A stretch of 64,000 nucleotides of DNA from Lycorma delicatula (Eukaryota; Arthropoda; Insecta; Hemiptera; Fulgoridae): NCBI RefSeq assembly GCF_047948215.1, contig NC_134455.1, forward strand, positions 103,939,995 through 104,003,994. The letters are read 5' to 3'. This document shows, piece after piece, positions 1 through 11,200 of the stretch. Position numbers and translations under genes: made by a program. The notes beneath the pieces are model-generated. The model did not search any database. It was not told the origin of the DNA and worked only from the letters and a program-made list of their open reading frames with translations. The number at the start of each line of letters is the position of its first letter. Within the stretch, counting starts at the first letter, position 1.

Positions 1-526
1 CACAACACGAACATATTCAACTATTGAAAGGGCACAAAAATCGGAACGTATGACAAGATACTGGGAGGAACGCAAGGCCCAATCAGTCCCATCGAAAAGA
101 CTTAGATAACGGACTGACTAAAGTGATCCTACGCAGTCATTAAAGATATTAATAAAATTTAATTTAGGTTCTTAATCTTAATTTATTACCTTTATTTCAC
201 TTAATACAATGACCTATATGGCCTAAATTGTATTATTTTTAGAAGTGCAAATCATTAACACAAATTCTTATTTGTAAAATTATTCAATAAATCTGTAGTA
301 AATACAGTGTCATAAATAACAATTTCTGATAATTAAAGTTATTAAACATTATATTATAATAATGTTTAATAATATTATTATATCATGTTTAAAGGAGTAA
401 TAAAAAATATTCATTTAAGTAAGAAAAACCTACTTATGTCCCTAGCCAACCTCTGCCAGAGCAACAGAAGTCTCTCATTGACTTCATTTCAGCAACCACT
501 AATCTTTATTTTTTCTTAGCTGTTAA
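1..526. other. AT-rich intron sequence, no gene recognised
   Basis: From about 130 onward this is low-complexity AT-rich DNA. Bases 2-103 stay open on the plus strand, read IERAQKSERMTRYWEERK, and are less AT-rich; they could be the edge of a retrotransposon ORF but cannot be assigned. Confidence 0.4.
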
Positions 527-536
527 GGCCAACATT
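527..536. repeat. Target-site duplication, left, of RTE-like copy 1
   Basis: GGCCAACATT here matches GGCCAGCATT at 3891-3900 with one mismatch. The second copy directly follows the element's A-rich tail, as expected for target-primed reverse transcription. Confidence 0.6.
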
Positions 537-2461
537 TTCCTCTATTAATCATGAGACATTGCCGATGGTGAGGGGGTGTGAGTGTTCAGTGATACAGAGT
601 AGCTGGACCGAAGGTGCAACCATATCGAAGAGGTATCTATTAAGAGCCAAATGATTCCTGAAAGAGGCAGCAGCTCTTTCAGTAGTTGTTAAGGGCGTAG
701 GTCAGGACGACTTAAACGGCCATATCAACATCATTCAATCTTTTGAGTACTGTGCTACTAAAAGCAATGGAAACTACAGCTGCTTTTTTTCCAAGAAAAT
801 GTAGCTCTCTGCATTTTCATATAACAAAGATGGAGGCGCCTTCCTTGGTAAAATATTCCAGAGGTAAACTTTTCCCCCATTTGGTTCTCCGGGTGGGGAC
901 TACTAAGGAGAGGGTCACCAAAAATTAAAAAATAACATTCTATGAGTCGAAGCGTGTAATGTTAGAAGTCTAAAAAAGGTTGGTAGGTTAGAGAGTTTAA
1001 ACAGGGAAATGGATAGGTTAAATGTAGATGTAGTAGGAGTTAGCGAGGTTCCGTGGTAAGCGAAAAAAGACTTTTGGTCACGGGATTTTAAAATAGTTAA
1101 CTCAGCTTCAAATAATGGGCAGACAGGAATAGGTTTCATAATGAACAAGAAGATAGGGAAGAGTAGAGTATTTCAAAATGCATAGTGATAGAATCATTGT
1201 AATAAGGATAAAATCAAAACTTAACCGACAACGATTGTTAATGTCATGTGCTTACAAGTGCCCATGCTGATGATGATGATGATGAGGTAGAGTGTGTATA
1301 CGAAGAAATTGACGAAGCAATTAAAACACACAAAAGGGGATGAAAAACTTAATAGTAGTCGGAGATTGGAATACAAGCATTGGAAAAGGCAAGGAAGGAA
1401 ATATAGTGATATAGAAATATATTATCACATAGATAATATCATGATTAAACAAAGATTTGGAAATCAACTCCTTGACTGCAAAGCATATACTGGAGTAGAC
1501 ATTTATAGCAACCATAATTTTTGTGATAATGAAATGTAGATTGTGGTTTAAAACCCTGAAGATAAGGTATCAGATGAATCAGTCGGTGGAATTTAGAGAA
1601 GCCTGAGGAAAATGAGGTAAAGAAGAGTTTTGAGGAGGACATCACAAGAAGTCAGTGTAAAAATGATAAGGTAGGAAATATAGAAGAAGAATGGGAGAAT
1701 CTCCTAAAAAAGGACCTTCTTAAATCAGCAGGACCGAACTTAGGTAGAACAAAAAGAACTGGTAGAAAACCTTGGAAATCAGAGGTAAAATTGCAGCTGA
1801 TGAATGAATGTAGAAAATATAAGAATACTAGTGATGAAGAAAGTAAAAGGAACTATCAACAGGAATACTATCGACTAATACTATAAACAGGAAGTGGAAA
1901 CTTCAGAATGAAGGGTGGACTAAAGAAAAGTGTTCAGAAGTGGAAAGAGAAATGATCATTGGTAAAATAGAGACGGAGCATACAGGAAAGTTAGGGAAAA
2001 TTTTAAGGTAATAAATTAAATTCTAATAATGTGTTAAACAAAGATGGTACACAGATTTAAAGTACGAAAGGAAAAGTAGATAGGTAGGTAGAATATATTG
2101 CAGAATTATACAGAGGAAAAGAATTAGAAGAAACTGGTGTTGTAAAAGAAGAAGCGGAAGTTAAAGAGGATGAAAGGGGAGAAACAATACTGACATCTAA
2201 TAAAGCATTAAAAGATTTGAATAGTAGAAAGAGTCCAGGAATAGACGCAATACCTGCAGAATTATGGCGCAGTGCAGGTGAAGAAGCGTCCTAGATTATA
2301 CAAACTGGTGTGTAATATTTATGAAAAAGGAGAAGTCCTGACAAGACTTCAAAAAGAGTCTTATAGTCATGATGCCAAAGAAAGCAGGAGCAGATACAAT
2401 TAGCTTAACTAGTCATGCATAAAAAATCTTAACTAGAATTCTGTACAGAATTGAAAGGAGA

Positions 2462-3128
2462 GTGGAAGAAGTGTTAGGAGATGAAGACCAATTTGGTTTC
2501 AGGAAAAGTATAGGGACAAAGGAATCAATTTTAGCACTCAGATTAATAGTACAAGGAAGATTAAAGAAAAACAAACCAACATACATGGCATTTATAGACC
2601 TAGAAAAGGCATTCAATAACGTAGACTGGAATAAAATGTTCAACATTTTAAAAAAATTAGGGTTCAAATACAGAGATAGAATAACATTGCTAACATTTAC
2701 AGGAATCATAAAGCAACAGTAATAATTGAACAACATAAGAAAGATGATGTAATAAAAAAGTGAGTCTGACAAGGATGTTCCTTATCCTCGTTACTTTTTA
2801 ATTTAACACAGAACTAGCAGTTAATGATGTTAAAGAACAATTTAGATTTGGAGTAACAGTACAAGATGAAAAGATAAAGATGCTACAATTTGTTGATGAT
2901 ATACTAATTGTAGCTGAGAGTAAAAAAGATTTAGAAGAAACAATGAACGGCATGAATGACATCTTATGCAAGAAATACTGTATGAAAATAAACAAGAATA
3001 AAATGAAAGTAATGAAATGTAGTAGAAATAACAAAGATGGACCACTGAATGTGAAAATAGGAGGAGAAAAGATTATGGAGGTAGAAGAATTTTGTTATTT
3101 GGGAATTAGAATTACTAAAAATGGATGA
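2462..3128 (+). pseudogene. Reverse transcriptase core of RTE-like copy 1, frameshifted
   Basis: The first open segment (2462-2722) reads EEVLGDEDQFGFRKSIGTKE and YMAFIDLEKAFNNVDWNKMF, reverse-transcriptase motifs 2a and A (AFIDLEKAF). After a break, 2880-3128 reads MLQFVDDILIVAESKKDLE, the catalytic FVDD box (motif C, usually YADD or FVDD), then KMKVMKCSR and EEFCYLGIRIT (motifs D/E). Motif B, lying between the segments, is destroyed by stops. The protein of copy 2 (9091-9869, minus) is the same with few changes. Confidence 0.85.
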
Positions 3129-3340
3129 AGCAGGAGCGATATAAAATGCTGAATAGCATAGGCAAAACAAGCTTTCAATCAGAAATATAATTTGCTTACA
3201 TCAAAAATTAATTTAAATGATAGGAAAACATTTTTGAAGGTACATGTTTGGAGTGCAGCTGTATATGGAAGGGAAACTTGGATGATCAGAGTACTGAGAA
3301 GAAAAGATTAAAAGCTTTTGAAATGTGATGCTATAGGAGA

Positions 3341-3782
3341 ATGTTAAAAATCAGATGGGTGGATGAAATAACAAATGAAGAAGGTGTTGCAGCAAATAAA
3401 TGAAGAAAGAAGCATTTGGAAAAATATAGTAAAAGAAGAGACAGACTTACAGGTCACATATTAAGGCATCCTGAAATAGTCACTTTGATATTGGATGGAC
3501 AGGTAGATGGGAAAAATTGTGCAGGCAGGCAATGTTTGGAATATGTTAAAAATCAGATGGGTGAATAAAATGAGAAATGAAGAGTTGTTGCGGCAAACTG
3601 ATGAAGAAAGAAGCATTTGGAAAAATATAGTTAAAAAAGAGACTACATATAGTTATAGAAACACAGTTGTAGAAACGTATAGGCCACACATTAAGGCATG
3701 CTGGAATGCTGGAATAGTTGCTTTAATATTGGAGGAACAGATAGAAGGAAAAAATTGTTCAGGCAGGTACATTTGGAATATG
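3341..3782 (+). repeat. Partial tandem duplication inside RTE-like copy 1
   Basis: Unit one is 3341-3542 and unit two 3543-3782. Both start ATGTTAAAAATCAGATGGGT and both include GAAAGAAGCATTTGGAAAAA. Unit two has about 40 extra bases in its middle. Copy 2 has only one unit, so the duplication happened in this copy. Confidence 0.75.
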
Positions 3783-3890
3783 TAAAACAAATTGTTAGGG
3801 AATTGGAAATTGTTAGTAGATTGGGAATCTACTGCCAGTAGATTTGGGGGGAGCTGCATCAAACCAGTCAAATGACTGAAAACAAAAAAA

Positions 3891-3900
3891 GGCCAGCATT
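3891..3900. repeat. Target-site duplication, right, of RTE-like copy 1
   Basis: GGCCAGCATT directly after the element's A-rich tail; partner at 527-536 with one mismatch. Confidence 0.6.
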
Positions 3901-4592
3901 CAAGTCGTAAAGCAGAACTTGTCTAAGCAAGTTTTTTAAACTTTAAAAATTATCCCCTTTTATACTTTACTGATGAGCATTTTCTTTAATGAAAAAAAGT
4001 GAACCACTAAAAATTGTTTAATTTAATTTCAGCAGCTATTGTTTGAATGACGATACATTACGCCATAGTTATGTAAACGCATAGTTATGTGAACGCATTC
4101 TACTCTCTAGTTAATAAATACTTTGCATCAAGACAGTCACTTCCTTGAAAACCATCACTTTAGCTTTGTTTTTTCTGATAAAATGCAGTCAAATTTAGCA
4201 ATATGTAAATAAAGATCTTTGAAGGTCGTTCTCTGAATCTACAAACAAATCTTTTGTTAATGTCATAGATGATCAACAAACAAAAGCTAACGTTTAAGAT
4301 GCATATGTATTGAAACATTTTTCTTCATCTATTGGCCTTGGATTTGAATCTCGGTCAGGCATGCATTTTCACACACTACAAAAATTGTCATTTATCTCAT
4401 CCTAATATTTGTCCTAGAGGATAAATAAAAACCAATGCATTGAGAATCTGCTTTTTTGTTGTAAGAAATAAAATAATGTTCATTCTTAAAACCGAATTTT
4501 TTGTTTTGTCAGTTATTCCTATTATGTTTGATTTATTGCCGAGTCATTTCTGTTGAGACTGAGCTTTGGGTTTCTTTGTTATTCAAAGGAAT
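3901..4592. other. Intron sequence with a short SINE-2 piece
   Basis: AT-rich and otherwise featureless. The only recognisable item is the 5'-truncated SINE-2 copy at about 4331-4431. Confidence 0.5.
4331..4431 (+). mobile_element. SINE-2, 5'-truncated tRNA-derived copy
   Basis: It begins inside the tRNA-like head (GGATTTGAATCTCGGTC, box B), continues with CATTTTCACACACTACAAA as at 59510-59530, and ends GTCCTAGAGGATAAATAAAA. Box A is missing. Confidence 0.65.
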
Positions 4593-4623
4593 CTGCAAGT
4601 GTTGCGTTGGCGCAACGTTGGGA
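4593..4623 (+). repeat. Left terminal inverted repeat of the piggyBac-like element
   Basis: Starts CTGCAAGTGTTG and ends GGCGCAACGTTGGGAA. The reverse complement of 7419-7458 starts CCCTGCAAGTTGCG and ends AACGCAACGTTGGGAA; about 6 bases are inserted or deleted between them. Confidence 0.75.
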
Positions 4624-4900
4624 ACTTATGGCTAGTTGAGATACAGTTGCTATGTGTAGTGCCTCAACCAAAACAAATTGTTGCCATAATTACCGTAGCT
4701 ACGTTACATATATATTTCTGTTTTATTTACAGTATTTAGAGTTTAGTGCGTGATAAATAACTCTTTTATTTCATAATATAAATTTAGTTATTAGTTACTA
4801 GGGTGTATTTTGTATTATCACCCAACAGTAAGACGTAATTATTAGACAATTATTGAAATATACAAATATTGACATATTACTTTGACCAGTATATTCTGCT

Positions 4901-5080
4901 ATGAGTTTTCAGCAAGAATATTACAGAACAGCAAAACAGCTGCTTGCAGCACTTAATGAGATGGAGGAAGAGGAAGCAGCATGCGGTGTTGATGCAGCAA
5001 TTATACCACCTGTTGTCGATGAAAATACAAACAAAGAAAACATTGATGATAAAAAAACTTATTATCAACGATGGGGGTGA
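4901..5080 (+). pseudogene. piggyBac-like transposase, N-terminal remnant
   Basis: A 59-codon reading frame starting MSFQQEYYRTAKQLLAALNE, with an acidic run MEEEEAACGVD, ending at TGA 5078. The same protein seems to continue in another frame (RIPSEITGSSEVNN, then a basic TTKRKMAKQNVKKSK stretch to 5197), so a frameshift lies near 5060-5075. Acidic and basic N-termini are usual for piggyBac transposases, but the start and function are inferred from position between the inverted repeats. Confidence 0.5.
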
Positions 5081-5399
5081 TCGCATTCCTTCGGAAATCA
5101 CTGGTTCTTCTGAAGTCAATAATTCTGTTTGTACTAAAACAACAAAACGTAAAATGGCAAAACAAAATGTCAAGAAATCTAAACTGTGTCCAAATTGAAG
5201 AAATTCTTTACAAACTACATAAAAAATTCCAGATGATAGTGAAAAAAGTCAACTTTTGGAAGAAATAAACAATACGGTGGTCTAACAGCTCTTCAAACAT
5301 TCAGTTTAATTTCTGATGATGTGTTTCTAGACAAAATTATTGAGTTTTTTATTTCATATGCTAAGGGGAAAAATAACCCTAGCTTTTAACTCATCCAGA

Positions 5400-5530
5400 C
5401 TTGAAAAAAATTTTGGAATATTATCCTGATGGGCTAGCACTCGCTTTTCCAATGTAAAATGTACTGGAGTGAAGAACGCGATAAAGGTATACCTCTTGTA
5501 CGAGAGACAATGCCACAATATAGATTTTTC
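5400..5530 (+). pseudogene. piggyBac-like transposase, central remnant before the break
   Basis: Frames in this stretch read LKKILEYYPDGLAL and then YWSEERDKGIPLVRE followed by MPQYRFF. The latter is the 'YWS..........M...RF' block of DDE_Tnp_1_7. Stops and frame changes lie on both sides, and similarity ends at about 5540, where R1-like sequence begins. Confidence 0.7.
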
Positions 5531-5569
5531 CCCTGCACTCCTGCATTGGATCAGTAATTAGGCTTGGCT

Positions 5570-6850
5570 CAATACAGGGGCGTGTCCTTTAAACTCAATG
5601 GCCCTTCCAGCCTACCGGCTGTACGTCCGGCGTGACGGGTCGGCCGCCGGTTGGATCTTTTGTTACTTTATTGCCCACTCAAACAGGGGATACCCATTAC
5701 TGGCCCCCTGCCAATCTGGGTCTTTTCATTGTCCACTCAAACAGGAGGAGCCAGCACTGGCCCCCTGCCGATTTGGGTCTTTTCATAGCCCTCTCTAACA
5801 GGGATTACACCATTTCTGGCCCCTGCCGGTATGGGTCTTTTTATTTTTATTCCAGGTTGTTTTCTCCGAAGTTTTAGGATGGAAGAGGATCCGGAGTCCC
5901 CCCCCCCTACTTCTTAGCCACCGCCCACCCAAGCAAGCTCAGACGGACGACGATTCTGTAAGGGGCTATCCCTCACCTCCTCGCCACCTCATCCTTTCTC
6001 CGAATTACCGCAGAGATATATTTGGTTACTGCCTGGAATTCTTTTTCACCGGTCAACATCCTATCCACAACATTGTCTGCATCTATCGTGTCCACTATGC
6101 CTTCTATCTCTGTCCTCTGAATCGCTCACCTGTGGCATTGGAAAATGACATGATCGGCGGTATTGACCTCTCCATAATAGGGGCATTCTTCGTTCTCAGC
6201 TCTATATCTCGCAAATAGATACGTTCTGAACCACCGTGCCGGTCAGGAACTGAGTAAGCCAGTAACTGAGCACCCTAAATTCCCTCTCGGCCCAAGCCGC
6301 TATCCTTTTTTATCAGTCGATACGTCTATCTCCCTTTTAGTTGTGACTCCCATTTAGCTTTCCACTTACCAATCATGTCATTCCAGGCCGTGCTCCTCTG
6401 TTCTCCTTCAGCCACCCTTTACCTCATTCTGGCCAACTGTTTCAGTGGGAGTATTCCCGTTATAATTAGTGATGCTTCCGTTGAGACTGAAGAATATGCG
6501 AACGCCACCCGAAGGGTCATCCGCCGTTGCACCCCTTCCATAGTTCTTCTACAATGTTCGACATCTATTGCTTTAGCCCAGATTGGTGCACCGTAGAGGA
6601 GCACCAAATTGATCAGGTGCGCGAACATTTTTCACCTTGATGATCAGGGTCCAGCTATGTTCGTTAGCATGCTCAAGCTTTTGACCATTCTTCCTGCTTT
6701 GGTAGAAGTTTCTTGAACATGAGTTAAAAAGGTACTACGTCTATTTATCCATATACCCAAGTCACGAAATAAATTTGATAAAATTAAAAAGTACATCCAT
6801 TTATCAGACCACACAAAACTAGAAAATCGCACAAATTTTCAAAACTCCGC
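5570..6850 (-). mobile_element. R1-like non-LTR retrotransposon fragment, 5'-truncated
   Basis: Minus strand, from about 6832 down. LGIWINRRSTFLTHVQET is the reverse-transcriptase thumb block 'LG(V/I)W+..R+.F..H+....'. NLVLLYGAPIWAKAI, VQRRMTLRVAFAYSSVSTEA and LIITGILPL are the next R1-clade blocks. NEECPYYGEVNTADHVIFQC at about 6135-6195 is the C-terminal zinc motif with its second cysteine replaced by Tyr. Beyond it lies a GC-rich 3' untranslated region with 58-bp repeats, ending near 5570. Its GC content contrasts sharply with the surroundings. It interrupts the piggyBac-like transposase. Confidence 0.8.
5690..5850. repeat. About 58-bp tandem repeat, three units, in the R1-like 3' region
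   Basis: TGGCCCCCTGCC recurs at 5701 and 5758, and TGGCCCCTGCC at 5817 (spacings 57 and 59). Each is followed by a TGGGTCTTTT stretch, and the units share ACTCAAACAGG- or CTCTAACAGG-like parts. Confidence 0.75.
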
Positions 6851-6885
6851 CCAAATTATTATAAAGCGAATGTCAAATTCAGCCA

Positions 6886-6990
6886 ATATGGAGTGTTTCT
6901 CATAAAATTTCAATTGACGAGCAAATGGTCTCTTATTTTGGACGTCATTCAGCGAAAACGTTCATGAGAGAAAATCCGGGGAAATTTTAT
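6886..6990 (+). pseudogene. piggyBac-like transposase, catalytic-core remnant
   Basis: Reads HKISIDEQMVSYFGRHSA then KTFMREKSG. The Asp of 'DEQM' corresponds to the first catalytic aspartate of the piggyBac DDD triad. Downstream to 7100 the frame decays, and the second and third catalytic aspartates cannot be located. Confidence 0.72.
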
Positions 6991-7418
6991 ATTTTATCAA
7001 CAGGAAATAAAATTAACCAGATAAAATTTAAATCGCAGTTAGTTTTGTGGTTACTTCGATCAGTGAAAATTGAAGAACCTGACTAAGTGACAGAAATTTA
7101 CTCTTAGGACACTGCAGTAAAACGAGTTTACCAGACAATAAAGACAAAACTGACCGTATTATAGATAGAAATGAAACTAAATGAAAGACGAAGTTACCAA
7201 GTGCGTCATTGCCAAACTGTTTATATTTCTAAGAAGTGCAAATTGTTTTTATATTTGGATTGTTTTAAAAAATTTCACATGGCAGCTGCAAAAAAAAATT
7301 GTAAAATTATAAATATTACAGAAAATAGAGTCAACTGAAATTATTAATATTTATTATTATTACTATTAAAAAAATGATTTTACGTAATTATCAGTCGTAT
7401 GTTTACTGTTTATATCAT

Positions 7419-7458
7419 TTCCCAACGTTGCGTTAACGCAAAATCGCAACTTGCAGGG
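7419..7458 (-). repeat. Right terminal inverted repeat of the piggyBac-like element
   Basis: Reads inward-to-outward as TTCCCAACGTTGCGTTAACG then CAAAATCGCAACTTGCAGGG. Inverted partner at 4593-4623. Contains the palindrome GCGTTAACGC. Confidence 0.75.
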
Positions 7459-8148
7459 AACTTCACGAAAACTTTGTAAATTGTTCTTTCGGGAAGAAAT
7501 GGGTTAGTGAACAGGCGACAACAATGGATACCACTCCTTGCAAACATTTGGTACTTTTGTTAAACAATATTTGCCATTCTAACTGTACGTTAATACATAT
7601 TCTGCAATGTTCTAATTATAAATATGGGTTTTCCTTTGTTAAGTAAAATCTCCCACAAATGCTCAGCAGACTTTGTTAAAGGCTTTCTGGACATTTATGA
7701 AGTTGGAATTTTAAATTTCTTGCGTTCCTCTACCCGAGAGAGAATGACAACGTTTTCTATCATTTCCAAACAAAAAACCAGTTTAAGTTTCTAAGATGTA
7801 GTAATCACTATTTTATTCAATCTCTATAAAAAAAAAATTGGCAGATATATTGTAACATGTTCAGTAGACTGCTTTTAATTAGCTGATTCATTCCTTCTCC
7901 TTTCATAAAAAAATGGAAAAACCACTCTACCTGTAAAAAAAGTAAAATACAATAACACTGCCTTGGGTTGATGAATAAATTTTCCACATCCCCTTGCAGA
8001 AACATTGACACAACAAGCCACCACAAAGCTATCCAAATTCTACTAATGCACTACTATAATCACAAAACAAGAAAAAAAGGTAATCACTTTTCTTTACAAC
8101 ATTTTGAAATATCAAGATATTACTTATAAATTATAATGAAATCCTTAC
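7459..8148. other. Intron sequence, nothing recognised
   Basis: AT-rich DNA between the piggyBac-like element and dynein exon 16. Short open frames here have no recognisable motif. Confidence 0.5.
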
Positions 8149-8263
8149 CAACAACACAGAGCCACATTTCTACAGCTCCTTCCAGAATAACTGGTCTAAT
8201 GAAATCAACAAATTCTCCTTCAGCTGAAAACATTCCAGAACCTTCCATTTTCATTGTTGAAGC
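8149..8263 (-). CDS. Dynein heavy chain, visible exon 16 (linker, last in window)
   Basis: 115 nt, phase 0 in, one base out. It reads STMKMEGSGMFSAEGEFVDF and PVILEGAVEMWLCVV, matching 'G+.S..GE.V.F...V...G.VE.WL..VE'. Donor GTAAGGATT. No further exon can be recognised from 8148 to 1, so the next intron exceeds 8.1 kb. Confidence 0.95.
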
Positions 8264-11200
8264 CTATAATTAGGTAAAAAGAACTCTTTGTTTACATGCA
8301 TAAATATCTACACATTTTAACTGCAAGATGATTTTCAGTAAAAGTATTTATTACTATGAAAAGTTATATAATGTTTAAAATGAAAGTACTGTACAATGTA
8401 AGAAATTTTTCTTGTAGGTGTTTCTGTAGTCAATATCCAAACTTCAGTATGCAGTACTTTAAATTAGAGGTTTGTTCTACGCCTCATGTAAGGTTACAAA
8501 CATGAGGGTTAAATGTAGTATACATGAAAGCTATACTTACAATGTAGCTTTTTTGTATTCAATCATTTGACTGGTTTGATGCAGCTCTCCAAGATTCCCT
8601 ATTTAACTCCAGCCAGCTCATTTTGGTATACCCCCCTAAATCCTACATCCTACATTCCTAACAATTTGTTTTACATATTCCAAACATTGCCTGCCTGCAC
8701 AAGTTTTCCCATCTACCTGTCCATCCAATATCAAAGTGACTATTCCAGGATGCCTTAATATGTGACCTGTAAGTCTGTCTCTTCTTTTACTATATTTTTC
8801 CAAATGCTTCTTTCTTCATCTATTTGCTGCAACACCTCTTCATTTGTTACTTTATCCACCCATCTGATTTTTAACATTCTCCTATAGCATCACATTTCAA
8901 AAGCTTTTAATCTTTTCTTCTCAGGTACTCTGATCATCCAAGTTTCACTTCCATATACAGCTGCACTCCAAATATGTACTTTCAAAAATGTTTTCCTATC
9001 ATTTAAATTAATTTTTGATGTAAGCAAATTATATTTCTGATTGAAAGCTTGTTTTGCCTATGCTATTCAGCATTTTATATCGCTCCTGCTTCATCCATTT
9101 TTAGTAATTCTACTTCCCAAATAACAAAATTCTTCTACCTCCATAATCTTTTCTCCTCCTATTTTCACATTCAGTGGTCCATCTTTGTTATTTCTACTAC
9201 ATTTCATTACTTTCATTTTATTCTTGTTTATTTTCATGCAGTATTTCTTGCATAAGACGTCATTCATGCTGTTCATTGTTTCTTCTAAATCTTTTTTACT
9301 CTCAGCTAGAATTAGTATATCATCAACAAATTGTAGCATCTTTATCTTTTCATCTTGTACTGTTACTCCAAATCTAAATTGTTCTTTAACATCATTAACT
9401 GCTAGTTCTGTGTTAAATTAAAAAGTAACGAGGATAAGGAACATCCTTGTCAGACTTACTTTTTTATTACGTCATCTTTCTTATGTTGTTCAATTATTAC
9501 TGTTGCTGTATGGTACCTGTAAATGTTAGCAATGTTATTCTATCTCTGTATTTGAACCCTAATTTTTTTTTAAATGCTGAACATTTTATTCCAGTCTACG
9601 TTATCGAATGCCTTTTCTAGGTCTATAAATGCCAAGTATGTTGGTTTGTTTTTCTTTAATCTTCCTTGTACTATTAATCTGAGTGCTAAAATTGCTTCCT
9701 TTGTCCCTATACTTTTCCTGAAACCAAATTGGTCTTCATCTCCTAACACTTCTTCCACTCTCCTCTCAATTCTTCTGTACAGAATTCTAGTTAAGATTTT
9801 TGATGCAAGAGTAAAGCTAATTGTTCTGAATTCTTCACATTTATCTGCCCCTGCTTTCTTTGGTATCATGACAATAACACTCTTTTTGAAGTCTTGTCAG
9901 GACTTCTCCTTTTTCATAAATATTACACACCAGTTTGTATAATTTATCTCTTTATTGCTTCCTCACCTGCACCGCAATTCACTGCACAGTAATTCTGCAC
10001 GTATCCCACTGTATCCCAGTAGCCTTTCGGCCATTCAAATCTTTTAATGCTCTATTAAATTCAGATCTCAGTTTTGTATCTCCCTTTTTATTTTCTTTGA
10101 CTTCCTCTTCTTCTTTTACAACACCAGTTTCTTCTAATTCTTTTCCTCCGTATAATTCTGCAATATATTTTCCATGTATATATTCTTTATGATTTTTAAA
10201 CTGGGAGTTGGCCAGTTACTAAATTATACTTGGTGCAAAACTCAATAAGTCACTCCCCTTTTGCATTCCTTTTGCCCAGCCCATATTCACCCATAATATT
10301 TTCTTCCTTGCATTTTTCGATGCTTGCATTCCAATCTATTAAAACTATTATTAAATTTTTATCCCTTTTTATGAGTTTAATTGCATTGTCAATTTCTTCA
10401 TATACACACTCTACTACCTCATCATTTTCATGGGCAGCTGTAGGCATATAGATGTTAACAACTGTTGTCGGTTTAGGTTTTTATTTTATCCTTATTACAA
10501 TGATTCTATCGCTAAGCTTTTTGAAATACTCCACTTTCTTCCCTACCTCTTTGTTCATTATGTCAGCTACTCCTAATTGCCCTTTATTTGACGCTGAGTT
10601 AATTATTCTAAAATCACCTGACCAAAAGTCATTTTCCTCTTCCCATCAAACCTTGCTAATTCCTACTACATCTACATTTAACCTATCCATTTCCCTCTTT
10701 AAATTTTCTAATCAACAACCCTTTTTAGACTTCTAACAATCTACCCTCCAACTCGTAGAATGTTATTTTTTAATTTTCTGGTGACTCCTTCCTTAGAAGT
10801 GCCCACTCAGAGATCCGAATGGGGGATTAGTTTACCTCCAGAATATTTTACCAAGGAAGGCGCCTCCATCTTTGTTAAATTAAAATGCAGAGAGTTACAT
10901 TTTCTTGGAAAAAAGAACAGCTGTAGTTTTCCATTGCTTTCAGCTGTGCAGTATTCAGAAGACTGTGTGATGTTGATACGGCTATCTCTGACCTATGCTC
11001 TTAACTACTGAAAGAGCTGCTGCCCTCTTTCAGGAATCATTCCTTAGTCTGGCTTTCAACTGATACATCTCTGATATGGTTGCACCTTCGGTTCAGCTAC
11101 TCTGTATCACTGAGCACTCAAGATCCTTCATTATTGGTAAGGTCTCATGATTCATAGAGGAGAGTCAGTTAGTAAAACATTCTAAAGTAAGATCAGATTT

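Larger units (their letters stand above)
537..3890 (+). mobile_element. RTE-like non-LTR retrotransposon, copy 1 (nearly full length, dead)
   Basis: A 3.35-kb element ending in GACTGAAAACAAAAAAA. An untranslated 5' part (537-920) precedes an apurinic-type endonuclease relic (about 940-1560, VGRLESLNREMDRLNVDVVG and a decayed GDWN-type motif). The reverse transcriptase follows at 2250-3130, and a C-terminal part with WV.K..NEE....+EERS.WKN blocks runs to 3790. Many stops and frameshifts make it non-functional. It lies in the intron downstream of visible dynein exon 16, antisense to the gene. The clade is judged from the 'FVDD..I+AE' palm and the 'RW...RN..+L..I' C-terminal style, so RTE is likely but not certain. 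Confidence 0.8.
4593..7458 (+). mobile_element. piggyBac-like DNA transposon, decayed and split by an R1-like fragment
   Basis: Two inverted ends (4593-4623 and 7419-7458) enclose 2.87 kb with transposase remnants on the plus strand. YWSEERDKGIPLVRE (5462-5506) matches the piggyBac DDE_Tnp_1_7 block 'YWS....G.P.+...M...RF'. ISIDEQMVSYFGRHSAKTF (6907-6963) matches 'LSIDE.M+...GR.S.K.+M', which carries the first catalytic Asp. These two blocks are close together in intact transposases; here an R1-like fragment separates them by 1.3 kb. The right outer end begins CCCTGCAAG on its own strand, like piggyBac ends. The TTAA target duplications are not preserved, and the C-terminal third of the transposase is not recognisable. 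Confidence 0.75.

Noticed and set aside
1..103. Coding-like plus-strand segment (IERAQKSERMTRYWEERK)
   Set aside because: Too short and at the window edge; no family can be assigned.
5598..5877. Two overlapping plus-strand frames with repeated LLPCQSGSF-like peptides
   Set aside because: The peptide repetition is explained by the 58-bp tandem repeats in the R1-like 3' region, not by a protein.
7817..8026. A further dynein exon left of exon 16
   Set aside because: The minus-strand frame here lacks the expected conserved linker residues and gives no phase-compatible splice pair.
9574..9942. 122-codon plus-strand open frame
   Set aside because: Antisense shadow of the reverse transcriptase of RTE-like copy 2.
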